Shown here piece by piece: positions 46,298-57,233 of a stretch of DNA of 60,000 nt; position 1 is the first letter of the stretch; every line of letters starts with the position of its first letter. The translations under genes were made by a program, and so were the position numbers. The stretch spans positions 12,263,501-12,323,500 of the forward strand of contig NC_088323.1 of assembly GCF_910592395.1 (NCBI RefSeq), in the 5' to 3' direction. The notes under the pieces were generated by a model that searched no databases, was not told the origin of the DNA, and saw nothing but the letters and a program-made list of their open reading frames with translations. Source of the DNA: Lineus longissimus (Eukaryota; Nemertea; Pilidiophora; Heteronemertea; Lineidae).

Positions 46298-47802
46298 TGT
46301 CAAAGATTGCAAGGGTTAGGGACTATCTAAAAAGAAAACTTGGTGGTGTCCCCAATGCTACTGTCTTGGAAAATGTGTTGGACTTTTGGGAAAAGAAGCA
46401 CCCTGTGGATCATACCGATGCGAATTCATCAGATGATCGTACCAGTATGATCATGTATGTGGCCACGCCGAAGGAAAAGACTGATCAGTCAATATTTGCA
46501 ACCTGTGAGGTGTCTTTCGACAAAATTTTGGAAGTCGCGCAGCAGCATGGAGAACACTGTTCTGCTAAATTGTCAGTGGTTAATACAATTTACCGTGGAC
46601 ACACTGTGATAAAAAAATTCAATGCAAAAAACACAAGTCTAGACACAACTATACGTGGTCATCCTCGCCGTATTTGCCAAATGGAGAGTTTCTCTGTAAC
46701 GGAAGAATTGGACATGGCTTCTTATCAAGTGGCATGCTTCCAGTGCAATATCGGCGATTTTGTGACGGCTCAGGAATTGGTGTCCTATCCAAATCAAAAC
46801 AGAAAGTTTTATTTGACTCGTATAAGTCCTGTGTGCAGGAGCAATACCAAGCTTCCACGGAAAATGCTCTGGAGGAAGAGGTCCAGCAGTACCCCAGTGG
46901 AGCTGGGATTGAGATTGAGACTGATGCCAGGCATGGGTGGCGCAAGAATGCCAAGGACAGTAGTGTTGCATGTCTGGGTGCTAAAACAAACAAGGTTCTT
47001 TCTTGCCAAAACATATCAAGCGCCGACGACAAATGTGCTCAGCGGCATGAATGCCTTGGAACTCAACGATTGTACAACTACTTCAATTCAAAGGAGGTCA
47101 AAGTTGGAATCCACACCCATGACAGGAATATGTCTGTGAACAAGTACATTCGTGTCCATCAGAAGGAGACTATAAACCAAAACGACCTATGGCATGGCAT
47201 CAAAGGGGCAAGCAAGGCAGTACTCGAAGTGGGCAAAGGGGCTAAAAAATGACATGAACAGTTGCACGACAAAGCCCAGCCATTGGCAACGCATCTTCAC
47301 TATGCTGTGAAAAACTGTGATAGGGACGCGGACAAAATAAAAAAAGTCACTTGAAAATGTTATTAATCATTATAGTAATGACCACAGCGAATGTCCTGTT
47401 ACTTCCCGATGCCGAAAAGACAGGAGTTATAAACCATCAAGGGTAGTTTTGACAGCACAGAAAGCAAAGGACCTGTTACAAAAAGCGATTCAGGGAAATG
47501 TTGTGTACAAGTATCCTGTGGACTATGTTTTCGGGAACGACACTTCTCACACAGCATCATTTAACAATGTTTTTAATGTATTTAACGATAAACGTATTTC
47601 GATGGGGAGTGATAATTACCAAATGCGAGCTAATCTTTCTGTCTGCCATTGGAACGAGAACTGCAACAGGGAGGTAACCTCTGTTTGGACCAAGGGAGCA
47701 GCCAGAAGCTCACAGCGAAAGAGGACCAAGAACATAACAAAACCATGCTCTTACGGCTATAGGAGGTCCATATGGAAAAGACTCATTGAAAAGTTGTACT
47801 AG
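46298..47802 (+). pseudogene. DDE-type transposase-like pseudogene interrupted by the pogo element
   Basis: Coding sequence starts right at the pogo right flank: LSKIARVRDYLKRKLGG, then NATVLENVLDFWEKKHP and TPKEKTDQSIFATCEVSFDK. After a frame change in 46670-46740 it continues with FLSSGMLPVQYRRFCDGSG, TDARHGWRKNAKDSSV (acidic motif), QRHECLGTQRLYNYF, GIHTHDRNMSVNKYIR and NQNDLWHGIKG. Further breaks around 47250-47450 precede SFNNVFNVFNDKR, SVCHWNENCNREVTSVW and the basic end at 47802. Asp in TDARHG and in HDRN are likely catalytic acids of an RNase-H-like fold. This is a multicopy family related in layout, but not identical, to the one at 36751. At least three frame breaks make it inactive. 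Confidence 0.6.
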
Positions 47803-48824
47803 TCCTGGTACTGTCAAGCATAACTGATTATTTTGTGTTCAAATCCTTGAAGGATAATTATTCAAACTTTGGATAAAATGATGTTTTTCTTCATAATTGT
47901 GTTGTGAATAACCTTGGAATAACTTAGAAAGAACTAGGCCTAGGCCTAGGCCTAAGATACATTCAAAAAGTATGGATTTATGGGTTTCCTAAATTATTGA
48001 TGATGAAACAGGATCAAATCTTGCTTGGGGATAAAAATATTCAGTATGTTTTAACAGCCTGCATGATCTTTCCAACTCCTTTAGTGAAATCTTCTTCCAC
48101 GTGCCTTCTGTTATTGTTTGCAATCCAAGATGCAGCACTTCCTAGCAATGGCTGACCTCATGCCACTGATATTGATTTCCATATCTCCTCCCAGCCTGGT
48201 ACTTTGTACTGGTGACCTGAATTCTCGGCGGGTTTAAATTTCTCAGTTTAGACCATGGCCTTTAAAGGTGCAACAGGGGTATAAAAGGCCCAGATCTTCC
48301 AAGATGGCTGCTCAGATGAATACATTACATACAACTGTTATGAGAAGTTGAGGAACTTCTCATACATTTTGCAATTTCTATGAATACAAGTCATGTATTC
48401 ACCCCAAAATTGTCACAGGCCCTTATGAATAAATGTGGAATCTAATGTGTAGCACTATTTTTTATGAAACCCCCACAGTATTGCAAACTCAGTATTTTTT
48501 TGGGAAGAACTTGGCTAAATTCAAAATTCCCCCACCTCTAATTGACAGGAGGCCAGTAGCCAATCACCTGCATGTGAACAAAAGCTGTAGAGTAGCAAAA
48601 CATAAACAAACAGGTGTATGCAGAATGAAGTATGTACTCACAGTAACCGAGATGCAAATTGGCGAAGTTTAATCCATTTTGTATCCTTTTTATAGTCAAT
48701 AAAGTGTAAAATATCATAATTATCGTTATCCTCAAACTACAGTTCTAATTATTCCATGCATATTTGGTTATATATATCAAGAAAAGTATGAATAAAAAGT
48801 ACCACTCCTGAGAATCTACCACCA
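47803..48824. other. No gene recognised
   Basis: AT-rich. A short AGGCCTAGGCCTAGGCCT array lies at about 47936-47954. No coding signal. Confidence 0.5.
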
Positions 48825-51074
48825 GTGATGAAAACTTTGCAAATGCAGGTGAAAACACCAAAGCGAGTGATTAATCAAGCGATACAAAGCAAAATGGACA
48901 TCATTGCTAATCAGAAAAAAAAGATTCGTGATCTTAGAGTCATGTTATCAGGGAATGGTCCAGCAAATGAACTCGCTAGAAAAAAGGTTAAATTGCATCA
49001 GCTTAAATGTGCCCACAAGAAGGTGTTGGACTATAACAAAACGAAAAATAAGAATGACTCTGAAAAAACTCAATTGAACGCTAAACGTAATAAACTCATG
49101 AAACAGAAGGATGAACAAATACGCTCGCTGCAGAATCAGAATCTCAGTCTTCAGGAGACAATTGAGGATCTTCAGTCCAGTGACAATACCATTCCGTCAA
49201 AAACTGATAAGAAGACATACTCTAATGCCACTGGCTTAAAAGTGTTTGATTGCATTGAGAACAATGTTCCTACAGCCAGTATTCCAGTCATAATCAGACA
49301 GTTTGACAAACGTTGTGGAAATAGTGCCCAGGATGTCCCCTCAAGAACCACAGTGCAGCACATGGCCAGAGAGATCGGTGCTATTGCGGAATTGCAAGCA
49401 GCAGAGACGGTCCTTGCTAACAAGAATGTAACCGTGGGATTCGATGCTACCACACATGAAGGGACCCATATTAATGAAATTCATTTCACCACTCAAAAGG
49501 AATGTGTTTCCGTAGCTGTTGATGAACTGGCTGGTGGTACAGCCGAGGACTATGCCAATCATATCTACCAGTCTGTAGACAATCTTGCTGACACTTACAC
49601 CTACTTTCATGGAAGTGACTACCAGGAAACAAGGAAAGCCATTATAGGAAATATTTCAAACTCAATGAGCGACAGATGTGCTGCCAACCACGCAGCACTT
49701 CGCCTAGTTAACAGTGAATGGAATAAGACACTTAACCAGCTCAACTGTCACCTCCACCCCTTAGATTAAATGGCAACAACTACCATGGCAGCATTGAAAG
49801 TTATTCGGGAAAGAATGCACTGCAGCCAATATAATAGTTCAGATGAGCAAACTCCGCTACAAAGATGGAAAGGTTGATCCCCGTGGTTTTATTACATTCC
49901 TCGATCGAAACAAACTGCCAAGGACTATCCTCCTATAAGATACAGAGGAAATAGACTGCATATACTGTTCCACAATGCTGGCATCCTCATTCAGCATCAT
50001 GACCTTTTTACAGAAATGTTGAAAAAAGGTACAAAACTTGGGGGCCTGAGGTCAAGTTTATTGCAAGACTTCACCAGTGATGTGGCAAAAGTTGAACTGC
50101 AAGTGCTCGGTATCCTTGGGAAGTATCTCACTGGTCCTTGGATGCGCAAATTCTACACTTCAGTTGAAAGTGAGATAAACCATGTAGATGGAATAAATGT
50201 AGTGAAAGGTGTCCTTGACACTTTGAAGCAGATGAAGGTGGAACCTCTGAATATTCTCTCGTCCACGAAGGACTTCTTTGGAGCAGATATTCCAGATGAT
50301 GACATTGTCAGGAAGCTGAGGGCAGTTCCAAGCAAACCCCAGTTTTGCCCCATGATGACCAGTTCTCTGGGAGCCATTATTGATGTTTTGGAGAGACAGT
50401 AGAGCAAATACTTTGGGCTCAACATAACAGATAAATTAAGAGAGGAGACAGCTTCAGCGCGATCCCACAACATCGACTTCGAAGAAATTATGGGCATGTT
50501 CAGTGCCGCCTAGAAGAAGGCCCCCAACGCTACCCTCTGCTTCTTGTCCTGCCGGATGCGGGCATGCAAGAACAAGGCGACAGCATACATTGACAGTCTT
50601 AGTGACGAAAGACGTGAGGCTGTCCTCAAAAAGGCAGTGAAGTTTGGAAGGATACAGAGGGACCACAGAAGGAAGAGACAAAAGGATCTCCAGGAAGAGC
50701 TTGTCAGCAGACAGAAGCAGAAGGAACAGCAGAAGGAAATGGTAGAAAGGAAGAAACTGGAAAAGGTCCTAAAGAACTCTGGATTGGAAGGTGTCCATGA
50801 GGAGTTCCCTAACTTGGTTATCAGTGAGCCTGAGAGAATTGTTGACATTTTGGAGGGGAGGGTCATTGGGAAAAAGACTTGTCATATATGGTATGAGGAC
50901 GACGGCAGTCTTAAGGTGTACAACGGTATGCTCCAAAAGCTATATGCTAGCAAACAATACAAGGTTGGATATTGGGATGAGTCAGAGGACTTCGATGATG
51001 CAACTGAATACAAAATGTCCATGTTCGAGTTGGCCGCAGATTTCTTATGTGATGACCTTGCCTTTTCTGATTAG
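48825..51074 (+). pseudogene. Coiled-coil transposase-like gene, one frame with four stops
   Basis: A single reading frame can be followed for 2,250 bp without any frameshift. It is interrupted by TAA 49767-49769, TGA 49875-49877, TAG 50400-50402 and TAG 50511-50513. The first 110 residues are Lys/Glu/Gln-rich coiled coil. Next come IPVIIRQFDKRCGN, TVGFDATTHEGTHINEIHFT, VAVDELAGGTAEDYANHI, NSMSDRCAANHAAL and LNQLNCHLHPLD. The Asp residues in GFDATT and MSDRC, and the CHLHPL segment, look like parts of an RNase-H-like transposase core. Later parts contain FHNAGILIQHHDLF, GPWMRKFY and a second charged helix before an acidic end (DDLAFSD). The family is multicopy in aquatic animals but I cannot name it. 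Confidence 0.5.
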
Positions 51075-51220
51075 ATAGGAACAGTACTGTTGTGGATGTA
51101 CATAGTTTACTCTCTTGGACATGTTGGATGATATCTCTTCAGACTTCTTATGTGATGACCTTGCCTTTGCTGATTAAATTGGAACAGTACTGTTGTGGAT
51201 GTACATAGTTTACTGTTTGG
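51042..51220. repeat. 103-bp tandem duplication of the pseudogene 3' end
   Basis: TTCTTATGTGATGACCTTGC begins at 51042 and again at 51145. Both copies run through the stop-codon region and GGAACAGTACTGTTGTGGAT into the flank, with small differences. Confidence 0.85.
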
Positions 51221-53577
51221 ATGATATTTCTCTTGGATCTATATGTCATAATCGATTGTCTAGTCTTAGGATTTGCTGTCTCTGTCCTGTAAGTATCACA
51301 CATTTATCTACAGATTGGTCAAAGTCAGGAGTTATTCAGCTTATTGAATATATTCCCAAGTATTCAATCTAAAATGTAACCTGATTTCATTTCATACTTG
51401 CTGCAGACAGGAAACGTCAATAAAGTAGTGATGATTACATGAATTAGCTAGCAAAATTGAATAATTTCTCTTTTTAGCAATTATTTTATATTGTAAGCGG
51501 ATAGATGTCATGCCAATATTCATTCCAGTGTCAATTCCATGAACATATGTCACAACTGATTGAATTCATGAGAAGTCAGGGCATTTTAGAGAGAATTCCC
51601 TATATAATGATGTAATTAATTATTGGCTCACTGTCCATAGTGACCAGTTAAAGTTGCATGGGTTTTTTAACCTCATTTTGCGATAACCTCGTTTGTCCAT
51701 AAGGGCTGACCGGCATCATTGGCTGTGTTTGGCATTATAGGTGTGTCTCGTGAAGTGATTTTGGACAACAAACCATCGTATATATCTGTTTTTTTCGTTT
51801 TTCCATGTAATTTTGCCACGCCCCTTCTCCAGGGTGTTATTCATATTGATTTATTATGGTCATATGTACGTACATTCGTACAAGGGGACGAGCTTACTAT
51901 GTTCCAACAAATCGAGTACATTCGCAAAATGTTGATTTTTTGGAAGCGTGTGAGTAGTGCAAATCGGCCACAAACAATTTATTCCATTTGATTCCATCGA
52001 CAAATATTTAAAGAAAAGAACGAATATCGTGCCAGTTCGATAGTTTCAGGTTTGATTAGTAAGGTTTGATCCGGGGATGTGATAATGATATGCTACATTA
52101 GCCGATAATCAACCTGGGATCGATGAAGTATTGCAGGTGTATGACTGTATGCAACTAAGCTAATGGTGAGCATTCGGAACGAGGTAATCACGCTTTCTTC
52201 ATTCCTGCATTCATGTCATTTACCCCGTCATCGTTCACTGCTTGCTTTCCGTACAAAATCAGTAAGTTTTCAGATGTCGAGGTGATGGAAATACTCATCG
52301 AAGTGTCAATTAGTTGTCTGTGAATCGCTGGCAGCATTGGTATGACCTGGTTTGGGTGACACTGACTGACAGAGTTGCACTTGCAGCCTGATGCGGATGG
52401 CTGGTGAATTCTCATTCTGAAGTCAACGTACACATACTACATAGGCCTACACTACAGGTTGTCTGTGAATCGCTGGCAGCATTGGTATGACCTGGTTTGG
52501 GTGACACTGACTGACAGAGTTGCACTTGCAGCCTGATGCGGATGGCCGGTGAATTCTCATTCTGAAGTCAACGTATACGTATACACAGGCCTACACTACA
52601 GGTATCATAACGACATGGACATGATGATCAGACATGGTCAAGCAATGGGTGACACTGACTGACAGAGTTGCACTTGCAGCCTGATGCGGATGGCCAGTGA
52701 ATTCTCATTCTGAAGTCAATGTATACGTATACATAGGCCTACACTACAGCCTTACAGGTATCATGACGACATGGACATGATGATCAGACATGGTCAAGCA
52801 ATAAGCGCAAGGCTATTGGCCTAGCCATAGTCGAATCACTAACAGTCACACACCTGCTCACACTGACCCTGTAATGTATTGTAACCAGGCAGGTCCATGA
52901 ACAATTCTGAATTCATTATTCATATAGTTATGCAGTTGCTGTTTGCATGAGAGGTAGCCTAGGCCTAGGGGTAGGCGAGTTTGTAGCAAAGAAGCCAGAG
53001 CGGCAGAGGCACCGCCAGCTTTTCACACCCGGTCGGCGGCCGTGGGTCTTACTATAGCAAACTCGGAAAAAGTCCAAATAAAGTAAGTAATACTCAGCCA
53101 GTGCATCTCATCACCCCTGCCAAGTGTGAACGTCATCCTAAACTCCCTTAAAAGTATACAGCAGACTATACTCCTAACGCCTACTGCACCAGAGCAAGTA
53201 GCATGGCATAAACGACCACTTCAATCATCATGCTAATCATTGCTAATACTAGGCCTAGAACATGTAGAAGATTATGAACAGGCTGTAGGAAAAACCCGGA
53301 GGAAAGGCTGGCGGTATGTTTCTTCTGGATTAGGCCTACCCACAAGTATGTCTGTGAATAATTTAACAATCTGTAATGAAAAAGGTGAATTCACTGATGA
53401 CGGCTCATCCAAGGTAAACCATGTGTCTTGCTTACATGATTTGTAGAATTGAGCGAACAGTAAGAGTTAGACAAAAATATTAGGATAGACTGCTGCACTA
53501 TGGGAATCCACTCCATTGAGCATGTAACATGGGAATATCATATACTTTCATTTTCTTTTACTAGATTGCATTCCATC
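51221..53577. other. No gene recognised; repeat-bearing upstream flank of the Helentron gene
   Basis: Mostly AT-rich DNA with the tandem array at 52313-52803 and AGGCCTA words (52960-52975). A possible exon (about 53255-53413) encodes EDYEQAVGKTRRKGWRYVSS and ends at a donor AAG|GTAAAC. Its phase does not fit the next exon with the ATG, so I leave it uncalled. Confidence 0.35.
52313..52803. repeat. Tandem array of about 145-150 bp
   Basis: GGGTGACACTGACTGACAGA recurs at 52354, 52499 and 52648. TTGTCTGTGAATCGCTGGCA occurs in the first two units only. The block TATCAT[AG]ACGACATGGACATG occurs at about 52604 and 52759. Units therefore share a core but differ at their edges. Confidence 0.85.
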
Positions 53578-55885
53578 ATGCCAACACAACCAAGGAAGAA
53601 AATTAAAGGAAGCCACACGCAATCTGTGGCTGTGTTAAGGTAATCACAATGTTCCATGTAAACAGTGGTAGGACTGTTATATTATAATCTATTGTTGATC
53701 TATTGTTGAACATTTCTAACCTTGAGATACTTGTATCATCAAGAGGACAATTAATACATTCACATCAGATATATTCATCGGTCTTTGATGACTTGATTTA
53801 GGTGAGAATTTTGAACTGTAGCCCAAATTAATATGTGCATCCTCATTTTAATACATTCAGATCAGATATATTCATCGGTCTTTGATGACTTTATTTAGGT
53901 GAGAATTTTGAACTGTAGCCCAAATTAATATGTGCATCCTCATTTGGATTTGGAGCCTAACACAAAGATTGTAAAATGGATGTGCTATTCAAACTACACT
54001 ATGATTATTACATTGATAATAATTGTTACTCTTCATTTGTAGCAACGTCGACTCTGAGTCTGAAGGTAATGAAAGCCATTGTGAACTCGCTCACAAAACC
54101 ACTACTTCTAGGTGAGTGATATAAATACATGTATACTTGTATATAACTAGAACATGGTTAGCCTAGCAGTCACTTGGCTTACTTCATAATCATTTTTTAT
54201 GTCATCAGTGCACCATCCATTTCTAGCCACTAAGACTACTTAGACTGCTTGGCTATGTTGACATTGCCTGGTAATCCTCATTCACAGCTTTGCAGTTCAG
54301 TTTTGCAGTTGCAAGTGTATTGGTACGGCTTAAATCCTGACAAGAGTCTCCAGAAGAATGAGGCTGGGGTGATTTGCGAACAAGAGGGTCGACATCATTT
54401 GCCCCGCAAGATGGTGGCCATGAGGTCATCTGCATTGCATGATGGTTGTCTTCGCAACATGCAGAAAGTCTATATTTTTATTCTTTTCATTATGCTAGGG
54501 TACACAACTGTTTATTTGTATCATTATTTGCCTTCCTTACTTTTCAGCACCCCAACCAGAGTCTCCTCACGCTGTACATTACCATCACCATCATCCCCTG
54601 CAACAACACGGTAACTATTTAATATATTCAATAAAATTGTGCACGTTAATTTGCGACTCATACGAAGCCTTCTAGTTCCAGTTCACGCAGCGATGATTGA
54701 CAGTCTGATACATTTAATTTTGAGTTATGTTGGCCATTTAATTGAATTGATTTGAACACCTTGTATTAAGTGAAGCGTTGCCATCCCAGGCATGTCCATA
54801 AGAAGCCGGCTGTACTTTCATTTTGACTGCTCCTATTTGCTGATTTGTATTGCTATTCATGTCATCTCATTTGCATATTCAGCACATCAGATAAAGTGTC
54901 ATCGTGCATCACGCCAACTGCATCATCATCAACACTATCAACCCATGCTGCTGTAAAGGTAACTATTTATAACTTACGGCCCCTTTCTGGCAGGGTGGCC
55001 AACCTGGAACAGGAAAAAAATTTCGTAATGAATTTATTTACTTCAATAAAACGCTGAAATTATGATTTAGGACACGAAAGTCGAAATATGAACATTAAGC
55101 CTTCTAGTTCCAGTTCACGCAGCGAGGATTGACAGTCTGATACATTTAATTTTGAGTTATATTGGCCATTTAATTGAATTGATTTGAACACCTTGTATTA
55201 AGTGAAGCGTTGCCATCCCAGGCATGTCCATAAGAAGCCGGCTGTACTTTCATTTTGACTGCTCCTATTTGCTGATTTGTATTGCTATTCATGTCATCTC
55301 ATTTGCATATTCAGCACATCAGATAAAGTGTCATCGTGCATCACGCCAACTGCATCATCATCAACACTATCAACCCACGCTGCTGCAAGGTAACTATTCA
55401 TAACTTACGGCCCCTTTCTGGCAGGGTGGCCAACATGTGAACAGGAAAAAAAATTCGTAATGAATTTATTTACTTCAATAAAACGCTGAAATTATGATTT
55501 AGGACACGAAAGTCGAAATATGAATAGTTTAACACAAACTATCTTTTTGAAGTCATTTAGGGTCAATTTGGACGTGCAGTTGTTGAAATAAAGGCAACCT
55601 CTTAATACAATTGAACATATCGTCTGCTACGGGAAGATATATACACAGATATCATATACGACAACTGGACAGATAACATGGTCAGGTGACGCTGTAGAGC
55701 CAGTAAAATTGAACAATTTTTACTTGGAAGTGTGACATTTAACTATGTTCCCATTGTAATTCCTCGAGCCTGGAAGCCATATTTGTCAAAATTAAAACCA
55801 TTTGTTATCTTTTCAGTAATACTCCCCCCAAAGGCACATCAAGGCCAACGATTAGTGCAACAGCATCAACCTCTGCAACTCCCAG
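53578..55885 (+). CDS. Helentron gene, 5' micro-exon array (Ser/Thr/Pro-rich linker)
   Basis: Exon 1 starts ATG at 53578 (MPTQPRKKIKGSHTQ) and ends 53639. Micro-exons follow at 54043-54111 (69 nt), 54548-54610 (63), 54883-54958 (76), 55315-55389 (75) and 55817-55885 (69). All have AG acceptors and GT donors. All except the 76-nt copy are multiples of three and begin with the last base of a split Ser codon (AG|C or AG|T). Any of them can therefore be skipped or repeated without breaking the frame. They encode low-complexity Ser/Thr/Pro-rich segments such as TPTRVSSRCTLPSPSSPATT. The last joins in phase with the acceptor at 55930. The 76-nt exon is the sister of the 75-nt exon within a 432-bp tandem duplication. 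Its extra A would shift the frame if included. Splicing is predicted from sequence only. Confidence 0.6.
53753..53946. repeat. 97-bp tandem duplication in an intron
   Basis: AATACATTCA[CG]ATCAGATATA begins at 53753 and 53850. Both copies continue through TTCATCGGTCTTTGATGACT and TTTAGGTGAGAATTTTGAAC. The copy number may affect the intron only. Confidence 0.9.
54665..55528. repeat. 432-bp tandem segmental duplication carrying a micro-exon
   Basis: AAGCCTTCTAGTTCCAGTTC begins at 54665 and 55097. The two units are almost identical through the exon, its splice sites and the trailing GACACGAAAGTCGAAATATG. Differences include one A inserted at the exon 3' end in the first copy and a few substitutions. 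This duplicated one exon with its introns. Confidence 0.95.
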
Positions 55886-55930
55886 GTAAATAGTCAAGAA
55901 AATGAAACGCAAACATTGCACTGATGACAG

Positions 55931-57233
55931 AGATGTTATGGCAGTGGCTGATACTCAAGAATTTTTTCAATTTGTCCCCCCCAACAACGAATGGCAGACT
56001 GAAGTGCTAAAATACATCGTACCATTCACTGTCAACATAGACCCTGCTTTTATAACTACTCCGCACTATGGTCACAGATCAATTCCACCAGTCATTCTCA
56101 ACAACTCGAAACCATCTCAAATCACCCCAATCATTGGGGACGGTAACTGTTTTTTCCGTTGCATTTCACATGTAGTGACTGGTACTGAGCAATTTCATAG
56201 CGTTTTCCGCGACTTCATTTGTCAATATCTTGAAACCCATCATACTTTTGAACATGGTGAAAATGCTGCCCAGTACCTAGCAAGAACAAAAATGGCAGCT
56301 GATTGCACGTGGGCTACAGAGAACGAGATCTCAGCTGCAGCCAATTTGTTACATACAAATATATATGTCTACGGCCCAATCCCTGGACAAAATGACTGGA
56401 AATTGATTCGTCATCGACCCGCTCCTGCAAATCGTAGTATGTGTGCATCGGTATACTTGGTCAACACATCTGCAGTCCACTTTGATGTCGTTTCTGATGT
56501 CAATATTCCTTGCAATGATTTCACATGTAACACTGTACATCCGTTCAAACATATTAAAACAAGTGCAATTGGCCCAACGACAAGCCTAATTCGGATTGAA
56601 GACGCTCATGTCTCCTACCATAAGTTTGTACCCCCTTCTTGCAAATGGCAGCGACAGCAATGCGGAAGATTGGGATTACCATTGAAAGCTGAAGTACATT
56701 ACATGGAACGTAATGCATGTCTATCAGCTCATCGCAATTCAGTCAAGCTCCATTACAATAAGGATACAAAAGGATGCTTATTGAAAGCCTTAAGTTACTG
56801 CATCACAGGCTCAATCGATTACAACCATCTTGTTCAACGTTGCCTTCTTCAATATGAGAAGAAACATCGTTCAAAATTCATTACATATTTATGGCGTGGG
56901 GAAACATTTGAAAATCACATCCACAGGCTTAGCCAAGCTAATCCTGATATAAGATACGCAGATCTTATTGCAGCTGCGTCGATGCTGCAGTGCCGAATAT
57001 ATATCTTTAAGCAGCAGCGCAAACGCAAGTGGGAGTGGGAAGTGATCAACCCTCAGTCAACTGATACATCTGTAACAGGACACGCAGAAGGAAAATCACA
57101 TACGACTGCATTGTATTTGAAACATGACGAGAGTGTTAACAGCTATCATGTCATTGACATTGTTAGCACAGTCAATACATCTCTCACAGGACAGCAGTAC
57201 CAAAATGACAGATTACCAACAGATTCTTATTAA
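55931..57233 (+). pseudogene. Helentron protein: two tandem OTU-like cysteine protease domains
   Basis: The frame follows an acceptor (GATGACAG|A at 55930/55931) and begins DVMAVADTQEFFQFVPPNNE; it is also open upstream to an ATG at 55902. OTU 1: GDGNCFFRCISHVVTG holds the Asp and catalytic Cys (codon 56148-56150). ENEISAAANLLHTNIYVYG is the helix-strand pair and AVHFDVV holds the His (56478-56480). OTU 2, diverged: KDTKGCLLKALSYCITG keeps Asp and Cys (56775-56777), then RYADLIAAASMLQCRIYIF, ALYLKHD and SYHVIDIV with the His (57147-57149). OTU domains are known from Helentron/Helitron2 transposons. The frame meets TAA at 57231-57233 inside a 39-bp tandem repeat and continues in the same frame beyond, so the stop is probably a recent mutation. 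Confidence 0.75.

Noticed and set aside
53255-53413. Possible additional upstream exon of the Helentron gene
   Set aside because: It ends at a plausible donor but its phase does not match the next exon; no domain is visible.
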